DNA from: Mycolicibacterium flavescens
GTDB taxonomy: Bacteria; Actinomycetota; Actinomycetes; Mycobacteriales; Mycobacteriaceae
Direction of reading: 5' to 3'
Length of the DNA stretch: 64,000 bases
Assembly: GCF_001722335.1 (NCBI RefSeq)
Contig: NZ_MIHA01000006.1
Span: forward strand, 186,001-250,000
The notes under the pieces were generated by a model. That model ran no database searches. It was not told the DNA's origin and worked only from the letters and a program-made list of their open reading frames with translations. How positions within the stretch are numbered: the stretch's first letter is position 1; every line of letters begins with the position of its first letter. Both the position numbers and the translations under genes were made by a program. Of this stretch, positions 46,900 to 55,227 are shown piece after piece.

Positions 46900-47979
46900 A
46901 TGGCTATTCGTGTGGCGCTCATCGGCACCGGCAACTGCGGCAGCCTCGCGCTGCGGCAACTGGTCACCGACGCGCGGTTCGACCTGATCGGCGTGTGGGT
47001 CTCGACGCCGGCGAAAGTCGGTAGGGACGCCGGTGAACTCGCGGGTCTCGACGTCACCACCGGCGTCAGGGCCGTCGACGACCTCGATGCGATCATCGAC
47101 GCCCGCCCGGACTGTGTCGTGTACTGCGCGATGGGTGACACCCGGCTGCCCGACGCGATGGCCGACGTACGCAAGATCCTGGCCGCGGGCATCGACGTCG
47201 TCGGCTCCGGTCTCGGCGTGCTGCAGTACCCGTGGAAGGTGATCCCCGACAAGTACATCGCACGTATCGAAGACGCTGCGCGAGAAGGCGATTCGACGGT
47301 ATTCATGACCGGCGTCGACCCCGGATTCGCGACCGACCTGCTGCCGTTCGCGCTGGCCGGGACCTGTCAGCGCATCGAGCAGATCCGCACGATGGAGATC
47401 GCCGACTACGCCACCTACGACGGCGCCACCGTGATGTTCGAGGTGATGGGTTTCGGCAACGAGATCGGCGACCTGCCGATGCTGTACCAACCGGGCGTGC
47501 TGAGCATCGCGTGGGGCACCGCGATCCGCCAACTCGCGGCCGGCCTCGGCATCGAGGTCGACGAGATCCGCGACGCGGTCGAACAGGAACCCGCGCCCGA
47601 GGATTTCGACGTCGCGGTCGGCACGATCAAGAAGGGCACGGTGGCCGCGGTCCGCTTCCAGATCGAGGGCATCGTCGACGGCCGGCCCGCGATCGTCGTC
47701 GAACACGTCACGCGGTTGCGTCCGGACCTGCGGCCCGACTGGGCGCAACCCGCTCAGCCCGGCGGTTCGTACCGGGTCGAGATCACCGGGGAACCGTCGT
47801 ACACGCTGGACATCTGCCCGACCAGCCGCAACGGCGACCACAACTATGCGGCGATCCTGGCGGCGGCCGGGCGGATCGTCAACGCGATCCCGGACGTGGT
47901 GGCCGCGGCGCCGGGTATCCGCACCACCCTGGACATGCCGTTGGTGACCGGCAAGGGCGTGTACTCGCCTCTAAGCTGA
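46900..47979 (+). CDS. Dihydrodipicolinate reductase-like / diaminopentanoate dehydrogenase-like oxidoreductase
   Basis: NAD(P)-dependent oxidoreductase of 359 residues. The N-terminal Rossmann fold VALIGTGNCGSLALRQLV is followed by VYCAMGDTRLPDA, GIDVVGSGLGVLQYPW and DPGFATDLLPFAL. Proteins of this length and pattern are annotated as dihydrodipicolinate reductase-like in mycobacteria, but true DapB is shorter. The role is unknown; the KstR-type site in its promoter suggests a step in sterol or related side-chain metabolism. It is probably cotranscribed with the HAD gene 8 bp downstream. Confidence 0.8.
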   Translation: MAIRVALIGTGNCGSLALRQLVTDARFDLIGVWVSTPAKVGRDAGELAGLDVTTGVRAVDDLDAIIDARPDCVVYCAMGDTRLPDAMADVRKILAAGIDVVGSGLGVLQYPWKVIPDKYIARIEDAAREGDSTVFMTGVDPGFATDLLPFALAGTCQRIEQIRTMEIADYATYDGATVMFEVMGFGNEIGDLPMLYQPGVLSIAWGTAIRQLAAGLGIEVDEIRDAVEQEPAPEDFDVAVGTIKKGTVAAVRFQIEGIVDGRPAIVVEHVTRLRPDLRPDWAQPAQPGGSYRVEITGEPSYTLDICPTSRNGDHNYAAILAAAGRIVNAIPDVVAAAPGIRTTLDMPLVTGKGVYSPLS

Positions 47980-47987
47980 GGTTCGTC

Positions 47988-48746
47988 ATGAACGTGCCCC
48001 CGGACCCGATCGCCGAGATCGCCGCGAGCCCGGAGGGGCCGCACATCGGGGCGTTCTTCGATCTCGACGGCACGCTCGTCGACGGTTTCACCGCCACCGC
48101 ACACGCGGCCGATCGCATCCGCCGCCGACAGGCGCGCATCGGTGAGGTGCTCGGCGTGGTGGAGGCCTCGCTGCGGTATCGGTTGGGCCGGATGCAGTTC
48201 GAGCGGTTGCTGACCCGGGCCGCCGGGTATCTGCGCGGCGAATCGTTGGCCGAACTCGACGTGCTCGGCGAGCGGCTCTTCGCCGAACGGGTCTCCGCGC
48301 GGGTGTTCCCCGTCATGCACGAGATCGTCCAGGCCCACCAGCAGCGCGGTCACACGGTGGTGCTCAGCAGTTCGGCGCTGACCATCCACGCCGAGCCCGT
48401 CGCCCGCTTCACCGGGATCACGCACGTGCTGTGCAACCACTTCGAGACCGACGACGCCGGACTGCTGACCGGCCGTATCGCCAAACCCGTCATCTGGGGC
48501 CGCAACAAGTCCACGGCGGTGCAGGGCTTCTGTGAGGCCAATGACATTGCGCTGCAACGCAGTTACTTCTACGCCGACGGCGACGAGGACGCGGTCCTGA
48601 TGGCGCTCGTCGGCAATCCGCGGCCGGTGAACCCGCGTCCCGGCCTTGCGGCGATGGCCGAGGAGAACGGCTGGCCGGTACTGCGCGTCGAAGGCTCGGG
48701 CAACCGCAAGCGGGTGTCGCTGCGCCGGTTCATCGGATACGACTGA
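47988..48746 (+). CDS. HAD-IB family hydrolase (SerB-like phosphatase)
   Basis: Protein of 252 residues of the HAD superfamily, subfamily IB. Motif I is FFDLDGTLVDG, motif II VVLSSSALTIH, motif III NKSTAV with Lys, and motif IV YADGDEDAVLMALVG. It resembles the HAD half of mycobacterial PlsC fusion proteins, but here it stands alone. ATG 47988 is eight bases after the previous stop, so the two genes share a message. It is a phosphatase of unknown substrate. It is followed by copy 2 of the 63-bp repeat. Confidence 0.82.
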   Translation: MNVPPDPIAEIAASPEGPHIGAFFDLDGTLVDGFTATAHAADRIRRRQARIGEVLGVVEASLRYRLGRMQFERLLTRAAGYLRGESLAELDVLGERLFAERVSARVFPVMHEIVQAHQQRGHTVVLSSSALTIHAEPVARFTGITHVLCNHFETDDAGLLTGRIAKPVIWGRNKSTAVQGFCEANDIALQRSYFYADGDEDAVLMALVGNPRPVNPRPGLAAMAEENGWPVLRVEGSGNRKRVSLRRFIGYD

Positions 48747-48751
48747 GGGCG

Positions 48752-48814
48752 CGCCGAGCGTCGGGTTTTTGGTGTGTTTTCGGCTGAATCGCGCAATAAA
48801 TCCGACGCTCGGCG
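48752..48814. repeat. 63-bp intergenic hairpin repeat, copy 2
   Basis: CGCCGAGCGTCGG and CCGACGCTCGGCG form perfect 13-bp arms with a 37-base centre beginning GTTTTTGGTG. It has the same length and layout as copy 1 at 15475. It starts five bases after the HAD gene stop and precedes a KstR-type promoter. Confidence 0.75.
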
Positions 48815-48852
48815 GCCCGACTCGTCACCGTCCGCATCGTTACGTACTAAAC

Positions 48853-48866
48853 TAGAACACGTTCCA
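48853..48866 (+). promoter_or_regulatory. KstR-type operator TAGAACACGTTCCA
   Basis: This fits TNNAACNNGTTNNA at all defined positions. It lies just downstream of TACTAA (48845-48850), a likely -10, so a bound repressor would cover the transcription start of the gene at 48893. AAGGAG at 48882-48887 is that gene's ribosome site. Confidence 0.75.
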
Positions 48867-48892
48867 ATTTGAGCGCCCATCAAGGAGCCCGC

Positions 48893-50026
48893 ATGCGCAC
48901 CCCGATCTGTGACGACCTCGGCATCGAGTACCCGATCTTCGCGTTCACCCACTGCCGCGACGTCGTCGTCGCCGTGAGCAAGGCCGGCGGTTTCGGCGTG
49001 CTCGGGGCCGTCGGCTACACGCCCGAGCAGCTCGAGATCGAGCTCAAGTGGATCGACGAGAACATCGGCGACCACCCGTACGGCGTCGACATCGTCATCC
49101 CGAACAAGTACGAGGGCATGGACGCCGCCGACATGGACCCCGAGGTACTGAAGAAGACGCTGAACGACCTGGTGCCGCAGGAGCACATCGACTTCGCCAA
49201 GAAGGTGCTCGCCGACCACGGTGTGCCGGTCGAGCACAGCGACGACGACGCACTGCAGCTGCTCGGCTGGACCGAGGCGACCGCCACCCCGCAGGTCGAG
49301 GTCGCGCTGCAGCATCCCAAGTGCACGCTGATCGCCAACGCGCTGGGCACCCCGCCTGCCGACATGATCAAGCACATCCACGACGAGGGCCGCAAGGTCG
49401 CCGCACTGTGCGGATCGCCGTCGCAGGCGCGCAAGCACGCCGACGCCGGCGTCGACATCATCATCGCCCAGGGCGGCGAGGCCGGCGGACACTGCGGTGA
49501 GATCGGTTCGATCGTGCTGTGGCCGCAGGTCGTCAAGGAGGTCGCACCGGTACCGGTACTGGCCGCCGGCGGCATCGGCAGCGGCGAGCAGATCGCTGCC
49601 GCGCTCGCGCTCGGAACGCAGGGCGCGTGGACCGGATCGCAGTGGGTGATGGTCGAGGAGTCGGAGAACACCCCGGTCCAGCACGCCGCCTACGTCAAGG
49701 CCACGAGCAAGGACACCGTGCGCAGCCGGTCGTTCACCGGCAAGCCCGCCCGCATGCTGCGCAACGACTGGACCGAGGCCTGGGAGGACCCCAACAACCC
49801 CAAGCCGCTGGGAATGCCGTTGCAGTACATGGTTTCCGGGATGGCCGTGGCCGCCACGCACAAGTACCCCAACGAGTCCGTCGACGTGGCGTTCAACCCG
49901 ATCGGTCAGGTCGTCGGACAGTTCAACAAGGTGGAGAAGACCGCCACCGTCATCGAGCGCTGGGTGCAGGAGTACCTCGAGGCGACCGGCAGGCTCGACG
50001 AGATCAACGCCGCCGCCAGCGTCTGA
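48893..50026 (+). CDS. Nitronate monooxygenase-like flavoprotein
   Basis: FMN-dependent TIM-barrel protein of 377 residues of the nitronate monooxygenase/2-nitropropane dioxygenase superfamily. FAFTHCRDVVVAVSKAGGFG (flavin loop), DIIIAQGGEAGGHCGEIGSI and VLAAGGIGSGEQIAAALALG (phosphate site) are characteristic. No substrate-specific signature for nitronate is obvious; the mycobacterial members of this length often lie in sterol regions. KstR-type operator and clear AAGGAG ribosome site upstream. It converges with a TetR gene, with a perfect terminator hairpin between. Confidence 0.85.
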   Translation: MRTPICDDLGIEYPIFAFTHCRDVVVAVSKAGGFGVLGAVGYTPEQLEIELKWIDENIGDHPYGVDIVIPNKYEGMDAADMDPEVLKKTLNDLVPQEHIDFAKKVLADHGVPVEHSDDDALQLLGWTEATATPQVEVALQHPKCTLIANALGTPPADMIKHIHDEGRKVAALCGSPSQARKHADAGVDIIIAQGGEAGGHCGEIGSIVLWPQVVKEVAPVPVLAAGGIGSGEQIAAALALGTQGAWTGSQWVMVEESENTPVQHAAYVKATSKDTVRSRSFTGKPARMLRNDWTEAWEDPNNPKPLGMPLQYMVSGMAVAATHKYPNESVDVAFNPIGQVVGQFNKVEKTATVIERWVQEYLEATGRLDEINAAASV

Positions 50027-50047
50027 GCGCTGATCGGCGGCTCGTGG

Positions 50048-50077
50048 CTCGGCCAGTTCTTCATTCAACTGGCCGAG
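50048..50077. terminator. Bidirectional terminator hairpin
   Basis: CTCGGCCAGTT and AACTGGCCGAG form a perfect 11-bp stem with an 8-base loop between the convergent nitronate-monooxygenase-like gene and TetR gene. Confidence 0.75.
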
Positions 50078-50094
50078 GCGAGGGAGCGCGATAG

Positions 50095-50646
50095 TCAGTC
50101 GGCGAGCAGCCGCCGGGTCGCGTGCTCGACCACCTCGGCCCGGCTGCGTCCCTGATGCCCCGCGGCGACGAAGTGGTTGCCGATGGCCAGCGTGAACGCC
50201 AGCAGCGCGCGGGCCTCCACCTCGTCGGGGTCCTCGACGAAGGTGCCGATCAGGCTGCGCAGGTAGGCCATCCGGCGGTTGTCGACGCGGCGCAACCGGC
50301 GGGCCACCGAACGGTCGCGCCGCGCCCAGTCGCGGACCGCGAGATCCACCGGCAGCAACGCCTTGGAGAACGTGAGCATGCCGGCCTTGCGCACCTTGGC
50401 CCTGGCGTCGCCGCCCTCGGACTCCACCTGCTCGAGGACGTCGTCGGTGCAACGCTGTTCCCACGACTCCAGCAGCGCGTCGAGAAACGCCTCACGACTG
50501 GCGAAATGCCAGTAGAACCCGCCGCGGGTGACTCCGAGCGACTTGGCCAGCAAATCGACCCGCACCGCGTCGGGGCCACCCGCGGCGAGTGCGGCCAGCC
50601 CGGCGTCGATCCATCCGGTCCGCGGTGTGCGGGTCTGGGCGACCAT
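50095..50646 (-). CDS. TetR-family transcriptional regulator
   Basis: Repressor of 183 residues. The N-terminal HTH is WIDAGLAALAAGGPDAVRVD followed by LAKSLGVTRGGFYWHFASRE, and the helical C-terminal ligand domain follows. ATG 50646 is preferred, with GAGGAGG just upstream, over the longer form starting at 50688. A perfect dyad CATACA-GTTA-TGTATG, 44 bp upstream, covers the promoter of the divergent gene at 50703. It is likely the repressor of that gene and itself. Confidence 0.85.
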   Translation of the reverse strand: MVAQTRTPRTGWIDAGLAALAAGGPDAVRVDLLAKSLGVTRGGFYWHFASREAFLDALLESWEQRCTDDVLEQVESEGGDARAKVRKAGMLTFSKALLPVDLAVRDWARRDRSVARRLRRVDNRRMAYLRSLIGTFVEDPDEVEARALLAFTLAIGNHFVAAGHQGRSRAEVVEHATRRLLAD

Positions 50647-50667
50647 TGTCCTCCTCGGTGGAAAGCC

Positions 50668-50705
50668 TTGACGGCGCGCAAAACTCAAGCATACAGTTAT
50701 GTATG
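50668..50705. promoter_or_regulatory. TetR-type operator over the divergent promoter
   Basis: The dyad CATACA-GTTA-TGTATG occupies 50690-50705. On the plus strand TTGACG (50668-50673) and TACAGT (50692-50697), spaced 18 bp, form a promoter whose -10 lies inside the dyad. TACAGT ends six bases before ATG 50703, giving a leaderless transcript. Confidence 0.6.
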
Positions 50706-51182
50706 TTTGGACAACATGATTCAGTCACTCGCGAGCGGGTGCGGCAGATAGAGCCGCCTCCTGACCTGGCGGCGGTGAGCACGCTCGGGCGTGTCGACTA
50801 TGCCGACGCCTTCGAGGTGGACATCGCCCAGCCACGCGACCGAAGAGCCGAAGAATGGCTGCGGGCGATGCTGGAGGGCGCACCGCTGAGCACCCGGGCG
50901 CGGCTGCTCATGTCGTGGTCGACGCTCGGACTCAAGCTGCGGCTGCCCGGAGCGGACCGTTCGATCCTCGGATGGGAGATCCGGGTCAGCGACGACGATT
51001 TCGTGCTGCTCGGCGCGCACTCGCGGCTGGGAATGCCCGGGGAGTTGCTGCTGCGTCGCGGCGACGGCGGGTTGCTGTTCGCCACGCTGGTACGTCACGA
51101 CAACGCGATGGTCCGCCGGATGTGGGCGGCCGTCGAGGCGGCACACGTGACGACGGTGCGCGCGCTGCTCGCCGGTCTGTGA
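50703..51182 (+). CDS. Conserved hypothetical protein, possible DUF2867-like
   Basis: Protein of 159 residues with a start on a leaderless-type promoter. RVDYADAFEVDIAQPRDRRA, then GWEIRVSDDDFVLLGAHSRL and ATLVRHDNAMVRRMWAAVEA, suggest an SRPBCC/DUF2867-like helix-grip fold. The assignment is tentative. Its promoter is covered by a TetR operator, so expression probably needs an inducer. It may bind or modify the inducing compound. Confidence 0.6.
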   Translation: MFGQHDSVTRERVRQIEPPPDLAAVSTLGRVDYADAFEVDIAQPRDRRAEEWLRAMLEGAPLSTRARLLMSWSTLGLKLRLPGADRSILGWEIRVSDDDFVLLGAHSRLGMPGELLLRRGDGGLLFATLVRHDNAMVRRMWAAVEAAHVTTVRALLAGL

Positions 51183-51230
51183 TTCGGGTGTCGTCGGTGG
51201 CGGTGAGCGCCACCAACTACGCCGAAATCG

Positions 51231-51824
51231 CTATGGGGCGGGCGGGGCCGGGGCGGGAGCCGGCGGCGGAAGCCACGGCAGCGCGGGGGCCGGCGGCGGA
51301 GGCGGTGGTGCAGCTGCCGGATCGACCGGGGCGACCGGGACGTTCGGGCCGGGATTCTGATCCGGGTACGGCGTGTTCATCCCGCGCTGCGCGAGCCCCA
51401 TGATCAACGCCTCTTTACCGCTGATCTCCTGGTTCTGCACGGCGTGCCAGAGATCCTTGAGGTAACTGACGTTCGGGTTCTCGGTCGACTTGACGCTCGG
51501 ATCCAGCGTCGTGTTCGGCGGCAGCGCCTCCGGGCTGGCCAGGTGCGATACGCCCTCGGGCGGAGTGGGCAGCGTGGCGTCGGCGGGCGCGGCGGCAGGA
51601 GCCGGAGCAGGCGCGGCAGGCGCGGCAGGCGGCGGAGGACGCAGGAACGCCAGCGGGTCAGGCGCGGGAGCCGGGGCCGCGGCGGCCTCGATCGGGGCGG
51701 GCGGCGGCGGTGCGGGGACCGGGACGACGGGATCGGCCAGCGCCGATGGCATGCCGGCCATCAGTGTCGCGGCGAGACCCACGCTCACCACCGATAGCTT
51801 CCGCGCGTCGATCACGATCCTCAA
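51231..51824 (-). CDS. Secreted proline/alanine-rich protein
   Basis: Protein of 197 residues with a signal peptide (about residues 1-31, MPSALADP end). Two Pro/Ala-rich arms flank a short ordered middle, SVKSTENPNVSYLKDLWHAV, which ends QNQEISGKEALIMGLAQRGM. The middle motif is found in mycobacterial secreted proteins of unknown function. It is likely cell-wall associated. Confidence 0.7.
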   Translation of the reverse strand: MRIVIDARKLSVVSVGLAATLMAGMPSALADPVVPVPAPPPPAPIEAAAAPAPAPDPLAFLRPPPPAAPAAPAPAPAAAPADATLPTPPEGVSHLASPEALPPNTTLDPSVKSTENPNVSYLKDLWHAVQNQEISGKEALIMGLAQRGMNTPYPDQNPGPNVPVAPVDPAAAPPPPPPAPALPWLPPPAPAPAPPAP

Positions 51825-51951
51825 CGCTGTCCCCTTTCTGACGAGCGGCCACCCGGTGCTGCCGGTGCGGCGTTACTGATGTCTCGAACAGTCTCGCAAA
51901 ATTGTTACACCCGTGCTCGGTGTGACGAAGCGGTCAATAGGAAACCGCCGG

Positions 51952-51965
51952 TCGAACACGTTCCA
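51952..51965 (+). promoter_or_regulatory. KstR-type operator TCGAACACGTTCCA
   Basis: This fits the TNNAACNNGTTNNA consensus at all defined positions, 104 bp upstream of the cyp125 start. The 244-bp divergent space also serves the secreted protein at 51824. Confidence 0.75.
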
Positions 51966-52068
51966 CTTCGGTTTCGCGGTGACTTTCCCGAACCCGGCAC
52001 AACCCCGGTCAGCTGTGGTGTAGCAATGCGGTGAGGGCACTAGACCACGTCATCAAAGGGGTGCATCG

Positions 52069-53313
52069 ATGCCGACTCCCAATCTTCCGCCCGGATTCGA
52101 CTTCACCGATCCCGACATCTACGCCGAACGGCTTCCGGTCGAAGAACTCGCCGAGATGCGCCGGGTCGCGCCGATCTGGTGGAACGCGCAACCGGAGGGT
52201 GTCGGCGGCTTCGACGACGGCGGATTCTGGGTGGTCACCCGGCACAAGGACGTCAAAGAGATCTCGCGGCGCAGCGACGTGTTCTCCAGCCTCAAGAAGA
52301 CCGCGCTGCCCCGCTACAAGGACGGCACCGTCGGCGAGCAGATCGAGCGGGGCAAGTACGTCCTGCTCAACCAGGACGCGCCGCACCACACCCATCTACG
52401 CAAGATCATCTCGCGGGCGTTCACCCCGCGCGCGGTGGAACTGCTGCGCGACGAACTGAACCAGCGCGCGCAGGAGATCGCCAAGGCCGCGGCCGCGGAG
52501 GGATCCGGCGACTTCGTCGAGCAGGTCTCCGCCGAGCTCCCGCTGCAGGCGATCGCCGGTTTGATGGGTGTCCCCCAGGGAGACCGGATGAAGTTGTTCC
52601 ACTGGTCGAACCAGATGGTCGGCGACATGGATCCGGAGTTCGCCGGCAACGACGCGATCACCGCCTCGGTCGAGTTGATCACCTACGGCATGCAACTGGC
52701 CGCCGAGCGCGCGCAGGCGCCGGGCGAGGATCTGGTCACCAAGCTCGTGCAGGCCGACGTCGAGGGGCACAAGCTCTCCGACGACGAGTTCGGCTTCTTC
52801 GTGATCCTGCTGGCGGTGGCCGGCAACGAGACCACCCGCAACTCGATCACCCAGGGAATGATGGCGTTCGCCGACCACCCCGACCAGTGGGAACTGTTCA
52901 AGAAGGAGCGGCCGGTGACGGCCGCCGACGAGATCGTCCGGTGGGCCACGCCGGTCACGTCGTTCCAACGCACCGCGCTCGAAGACACCGAACTGTCGGG
53001 GGTGAAGATCAAAGAGGGCGAACGGGTGGTGATGTTCTACCGGTCCGCCAACTTCGACGAAGACGTCTTCGAGGACCCGTACACGTTCAACATTCTGCGC
53101 GACCCCAATCCGCACGTCGGCTTCGGCGGCACCGGGGCGCACTACTGCATCGGCGCGAACCTGGCCCGGATGACCATCGACCTGATGTTCAACGCGATCG
53201 CCGACCACATGCCCGACCTGCGGCCGCTGGCCGAACCCGAGCGGTTGCGCTCAGGCTGGCTCAACGGCATCAAGCACTGGCAGGTCGACTACCTCGGTAC
53301 TAGTAGTCGATGA
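52069..53313 (+). CDS. cyp125: Cytochrome P450 CYP125, steroid C26(27)-monooxygenase
   Basis: P450 of 414 residues. The I-helix is AVAGNETTRNSITQ, the ExxR is EIVRW, and the haem loop GFGGTGAHYCIGANLA puts the ligand Cys at residue 360. Long stretches match M. tuberculosis CYP125A1 (PNLPPGFDFTDPDIYAERLP, WELFKKERPVTAADEIVRWA). CYP125 oxidises the side-chain terminal carbon of cholesterol or cholestenone, the first side-chain step. An upstream KstR-type site supports sterol-dependent expression. No ferredoxin or KstR gene is in the window, so this is a copy outside the main sterol cluster. Confidence 0.93.
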   Translation: MPTPNLPPGFDFTDPDIYAERLPVEELAEMRRVAPIWWNAQPEGVGGFDDGGFWVVTRHKDVKEISRRSDVFSSLKKTALPRYKDGTVGEQIERGKYVLLNQDAPHHTHLRKIISRAFTPRAVELLRDELNQRAQEIAKAAAAEGSGDFVEQVSAELPLQAIAGLMGVPQGDRMKLFHWSNQMVGDMDPEFAGNDAITASVELITYGMQLAAERAQAPGEDLVTKLVQADVEGHKLSDDEFGFFVILLAVAGNETTRNSITQGMMAFADHPDQWELFKKERPVTAADEIVRWATPVTSFQRTALEDTELSGVKIKEGERVVMFYRSANFDEDVFEDPYTFNILRDPNPHVGFGGTGAHYCIGANLARMTIDLMFNAIADHMPDLRPLAEPERLRSGWLNGIKHWQVDYLGTSSR

Positions 53314-53590
53314 TCGAGCGCCAATAGTCCTCGGGGATCTCGCCGTTCGACCGCAACACGATCGCCAGCCCGGTCGCCATCGCGACACCGAGCAGCCCGA
53401 GCCACAGCGCGGACAGAGCGATGAGCACCCACAGCGCAGCGGTCACCGCCGGCCACGGCGACAGCACTGCCAGCACCGGCGCGAAGAAGAAGCCGGCGCC
53501 GATGAACCAGGCGGACCCGGCCCGGTCGGAGATCAGCACGAAACGCAGCCAGCGCGGAATCGCGGTGTCCGCGGGTAGAACCGTTCCCAT
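53300..53590 (-). CDS. Small membrane protein, 96 residues
   Basis: Protein with two predicted membrane helices (about residues 25-50 and 55-80), starting MGTVLPADTAIPRWLRFVLI. ATG 53590 is preceded by AGGAGGAG. Its 3' end overlaps the convergent cyp125 end by 14 bp. There is no known family. A GGTAA-N9-TTACC inverted repeat lies about 40 bp upstream (53630-53648). Confidence 0.6.
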   Translation of the reverse strand: MGTVLPADTAIPRWLRFVLISDRAGSAWFIGAGFFFAPVLAVLSPWPAVTAALWVLIALSALWLGLLGVAMATGLAIVLRSNGEIPEDYWRSIIDY

Positions 53591-53629
53591 CGCTCCTCCT
53601 CGGTCGACACCTCCACGCTCCCCCGCGCA

Positions 53630-53648
53630 GGTAAGCGGCGCAATTACC
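53630..53648. promoter_or_regulatory. Inverted repeat GGTAA-N9-TTACC between divergent genes
   Basis: A short 5-bp inverted repeat in the 103-bp divergent space between the small membrane protein and the XRE regulator. It may be the operator of the XRE regulator, but the arms are short and this is weak. Confidence 0.3.
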
Positions 53649-53693
53649 CGACAGGTAGTGGTTCGACGGCGCCGGCTGCGCAAAACTGGCCCC

Positions 53694-54473
53694 ATGACCG
53701 TCACCGCCGACGTACAGCAGCCCGCGTTCGGTGCACTGATGAAGCAGTGGCGACGCCGTCGCCGGCTCAGCCAGCTGGACCTGGCCGTCGCAGCCGACGT
53801 CTCCGCGCGGCACCTGAGCTTCATCGAAACCGGCCGGTCGGCGCCCAGTCGGGCGATGGTGCTGCGACTCGCCACTGTGCTCGAGATGCCGCCGCGCGAA
53901 CAGAACCGGTTGCTGTTGGCCGCCGGGCTGGCACCCGAGTACGCCGAACGCTCACTCGACGATCCGGACATGTCAGCCGTCCGCGACGGCATCGACCGGG
54001 TTCTGCACGCCTACAACCCGTTTCCCTGCGTCGTGGTCGATCGGCACTGGCGGATCGTGCGGGCCAACGACGGCGCGGGCGTACTGATGGACGGTGTGGC
54101 CGCCGAGCTGCTGGCCGAGCCCAACGCGCTGCGGATCGCGCTGCACCCGGCCGGTCTGGCGCCGCGAATCCGCAACCTCGGCCAGTGGCGGCATCACCTG
54201 ATCGACCGGCTCCGCCGCGAGGTGAGCGTCAGCGATTCGGTGGAGCTGTCCGCACTGCTGGACGAAATCGACTCCTACCCAGGCGAATCCGAGAGTACAC
54301 CCGACCTCGGGGGCGTCGCGGTTCCGCTCGAGCTCTTCACCCCCGACGGCCGCCTGCTGCGCTTTTTGTCGATGGTGACCACGTTCGGCACCGCGCGTGA
54401 CCTGACCGCTGCGGAGCTGTCCATCGAGGCGTTCCTGCCCGCCGATGCGGCGACGGCGGCGGCGTTGGGCTGA
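53694..54473 (+). CDS. XRE-family regulator with MmyB-like ligand domain
   Basis: Protein of 259 residues. An N-terminal lambda-repressor-like HTH (RRRRRLSQLDLAVAADVSAR, then HLSFIETGRSAPSRAMVLRL) is fused to a MmyB-like ligand domain (NPFPCVVVDRHWRIVRANDG, then NALRIALHPAGLAPRIRNL). MmyB-type domains bind fatty-acid-like molecules in one studied case. It is divergent to a small membrane protein and 79 bp upstream of a peroxidase-related gene that may be its target. Confidence 0.85.
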   Translation: MTVTADVQQPAFGALMKQWRRRRRLSQLDLAVAADVSARHLSFIETGRSAPSRAMVLRLATVLEMPPREQNRLLLAAGLAPEYAERSLDDPDMSAVRDGIDRVLHAYNPFPCVVVDRHWRIVRANDGAGVLMDGVAAELLAEPNALRIALHPAGLAPRIRNLGQWRHHLIDRLRREVSVSDSVELSALLDEIDSYPGESESTPDLGGVAVPLELFTPDGRLLRFLSMVTTFGTARDLTAAELSIEAFLPADAATAAALG

Positions 54474-54552
54474 ACCCGGTGGACCGCAAGACTTTTGCTC
54501 TGCCGTTCGCTTAATGCTTGTCTGCGCGCGGCGCACACAGCATCGTCGCCTC

Positions 54553-55185
54553 ATGACAAGCACAATTGACGCCCCGTCGGACACCAGCGCGAGCCCGATC
54601 TCGCGGCTGCGGGTGCCCGAACTCGACGAGCTGCGCAGCCCCGCGGTACGCGGCTTCTTCGCCAAACAGCAGCGCGACGAAGGCCTGACCTCGAACTGGT
54701 TCCGCGCATTGTCGCTCAACGAAGGCGATCTCGAACGGCTCAACGGCTACCTGCTGCCGCTGCTGGGCGCCGACGGTCGCGGCGGGCTCACCGACCGCGA
54801 GCGCGAGGTCATCGCCACCGTGGTGTCCGGGGAGAACCGGTGCGCCTACTGCCACACCAACCACGCCAACAAGCTCGGCAAGGTGGCCGGCGACTGGTCG
54901 TTCGGACAGCGCGTCGCCATCGATCACCACCAGGTCGCCGAACTGACCGACCGTGAGCGGGCGCTGGCCGATATCGCCGTTCTGGTCAACAACCACCCGC
55001 AGCAGATCCGGGACGCCGACATCGACCGGCTGCGCGCCCTGGGCTTCGACGACCACCAGATCCTCGAGGGCATCTCGATCGCCGCGTTCATCGGTGCGAC
55101 GAACCGCATCGGCATCGCGTTGTCGGTGCCGCCCAACCCGGAGTACACCGGGATCCCGGCCACTTCGGGCCGGCAGTCCGGCTGA
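54553..55185 (+). CDS. Peroxidase-related (AhpD/CMD-like) protein
   Basis: Protein of 210 residues of the carboxymuconolactone decarboxylase/AhpD superfamily, peroxidase-related enzyme type. NRCAYCHTNHANKLGK carries the CxxC and nearby His of the thiol active site. LRVPELDELRSPAVRGFFAK and GISIAAFIGATNRIGIALSV are typical. It likely reduces hydroperoxides through a thiol relay. It is possibly regulated by the upstream XRE protein. Confidence 0.83.
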   Translation: MTSTIDAPSDTSASPISRLRVPELDELRSPAVRGFFAKQQRDEGLTSNWFRALSLNEGDLERLNGYLLPLLGADGRGGLTDREREVIATVVSGENRCAYCHTNHANKLGKVAGDWSFGQRVAIDHHQVAELTDRERALADIAVLVNNHPQQIRDADIDRLRALGFDDHQILEGISIAAFIGATNRIGIALSVPPNPEYTGIPATSGRQSG

Positions 55186-55227
55186 AGCAGCTGTGCGCGG
55201 TGCGCAACCGCAATAGAGTTTGGCGCC

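Noticed and set aside
51231..51824. Plus-strand open frames rich in Gly/Arg opposite a secreted protein
   Set aside because: They mirror the Pro/Ala codons of the minus-strand gene, which has a clear signal peptide.
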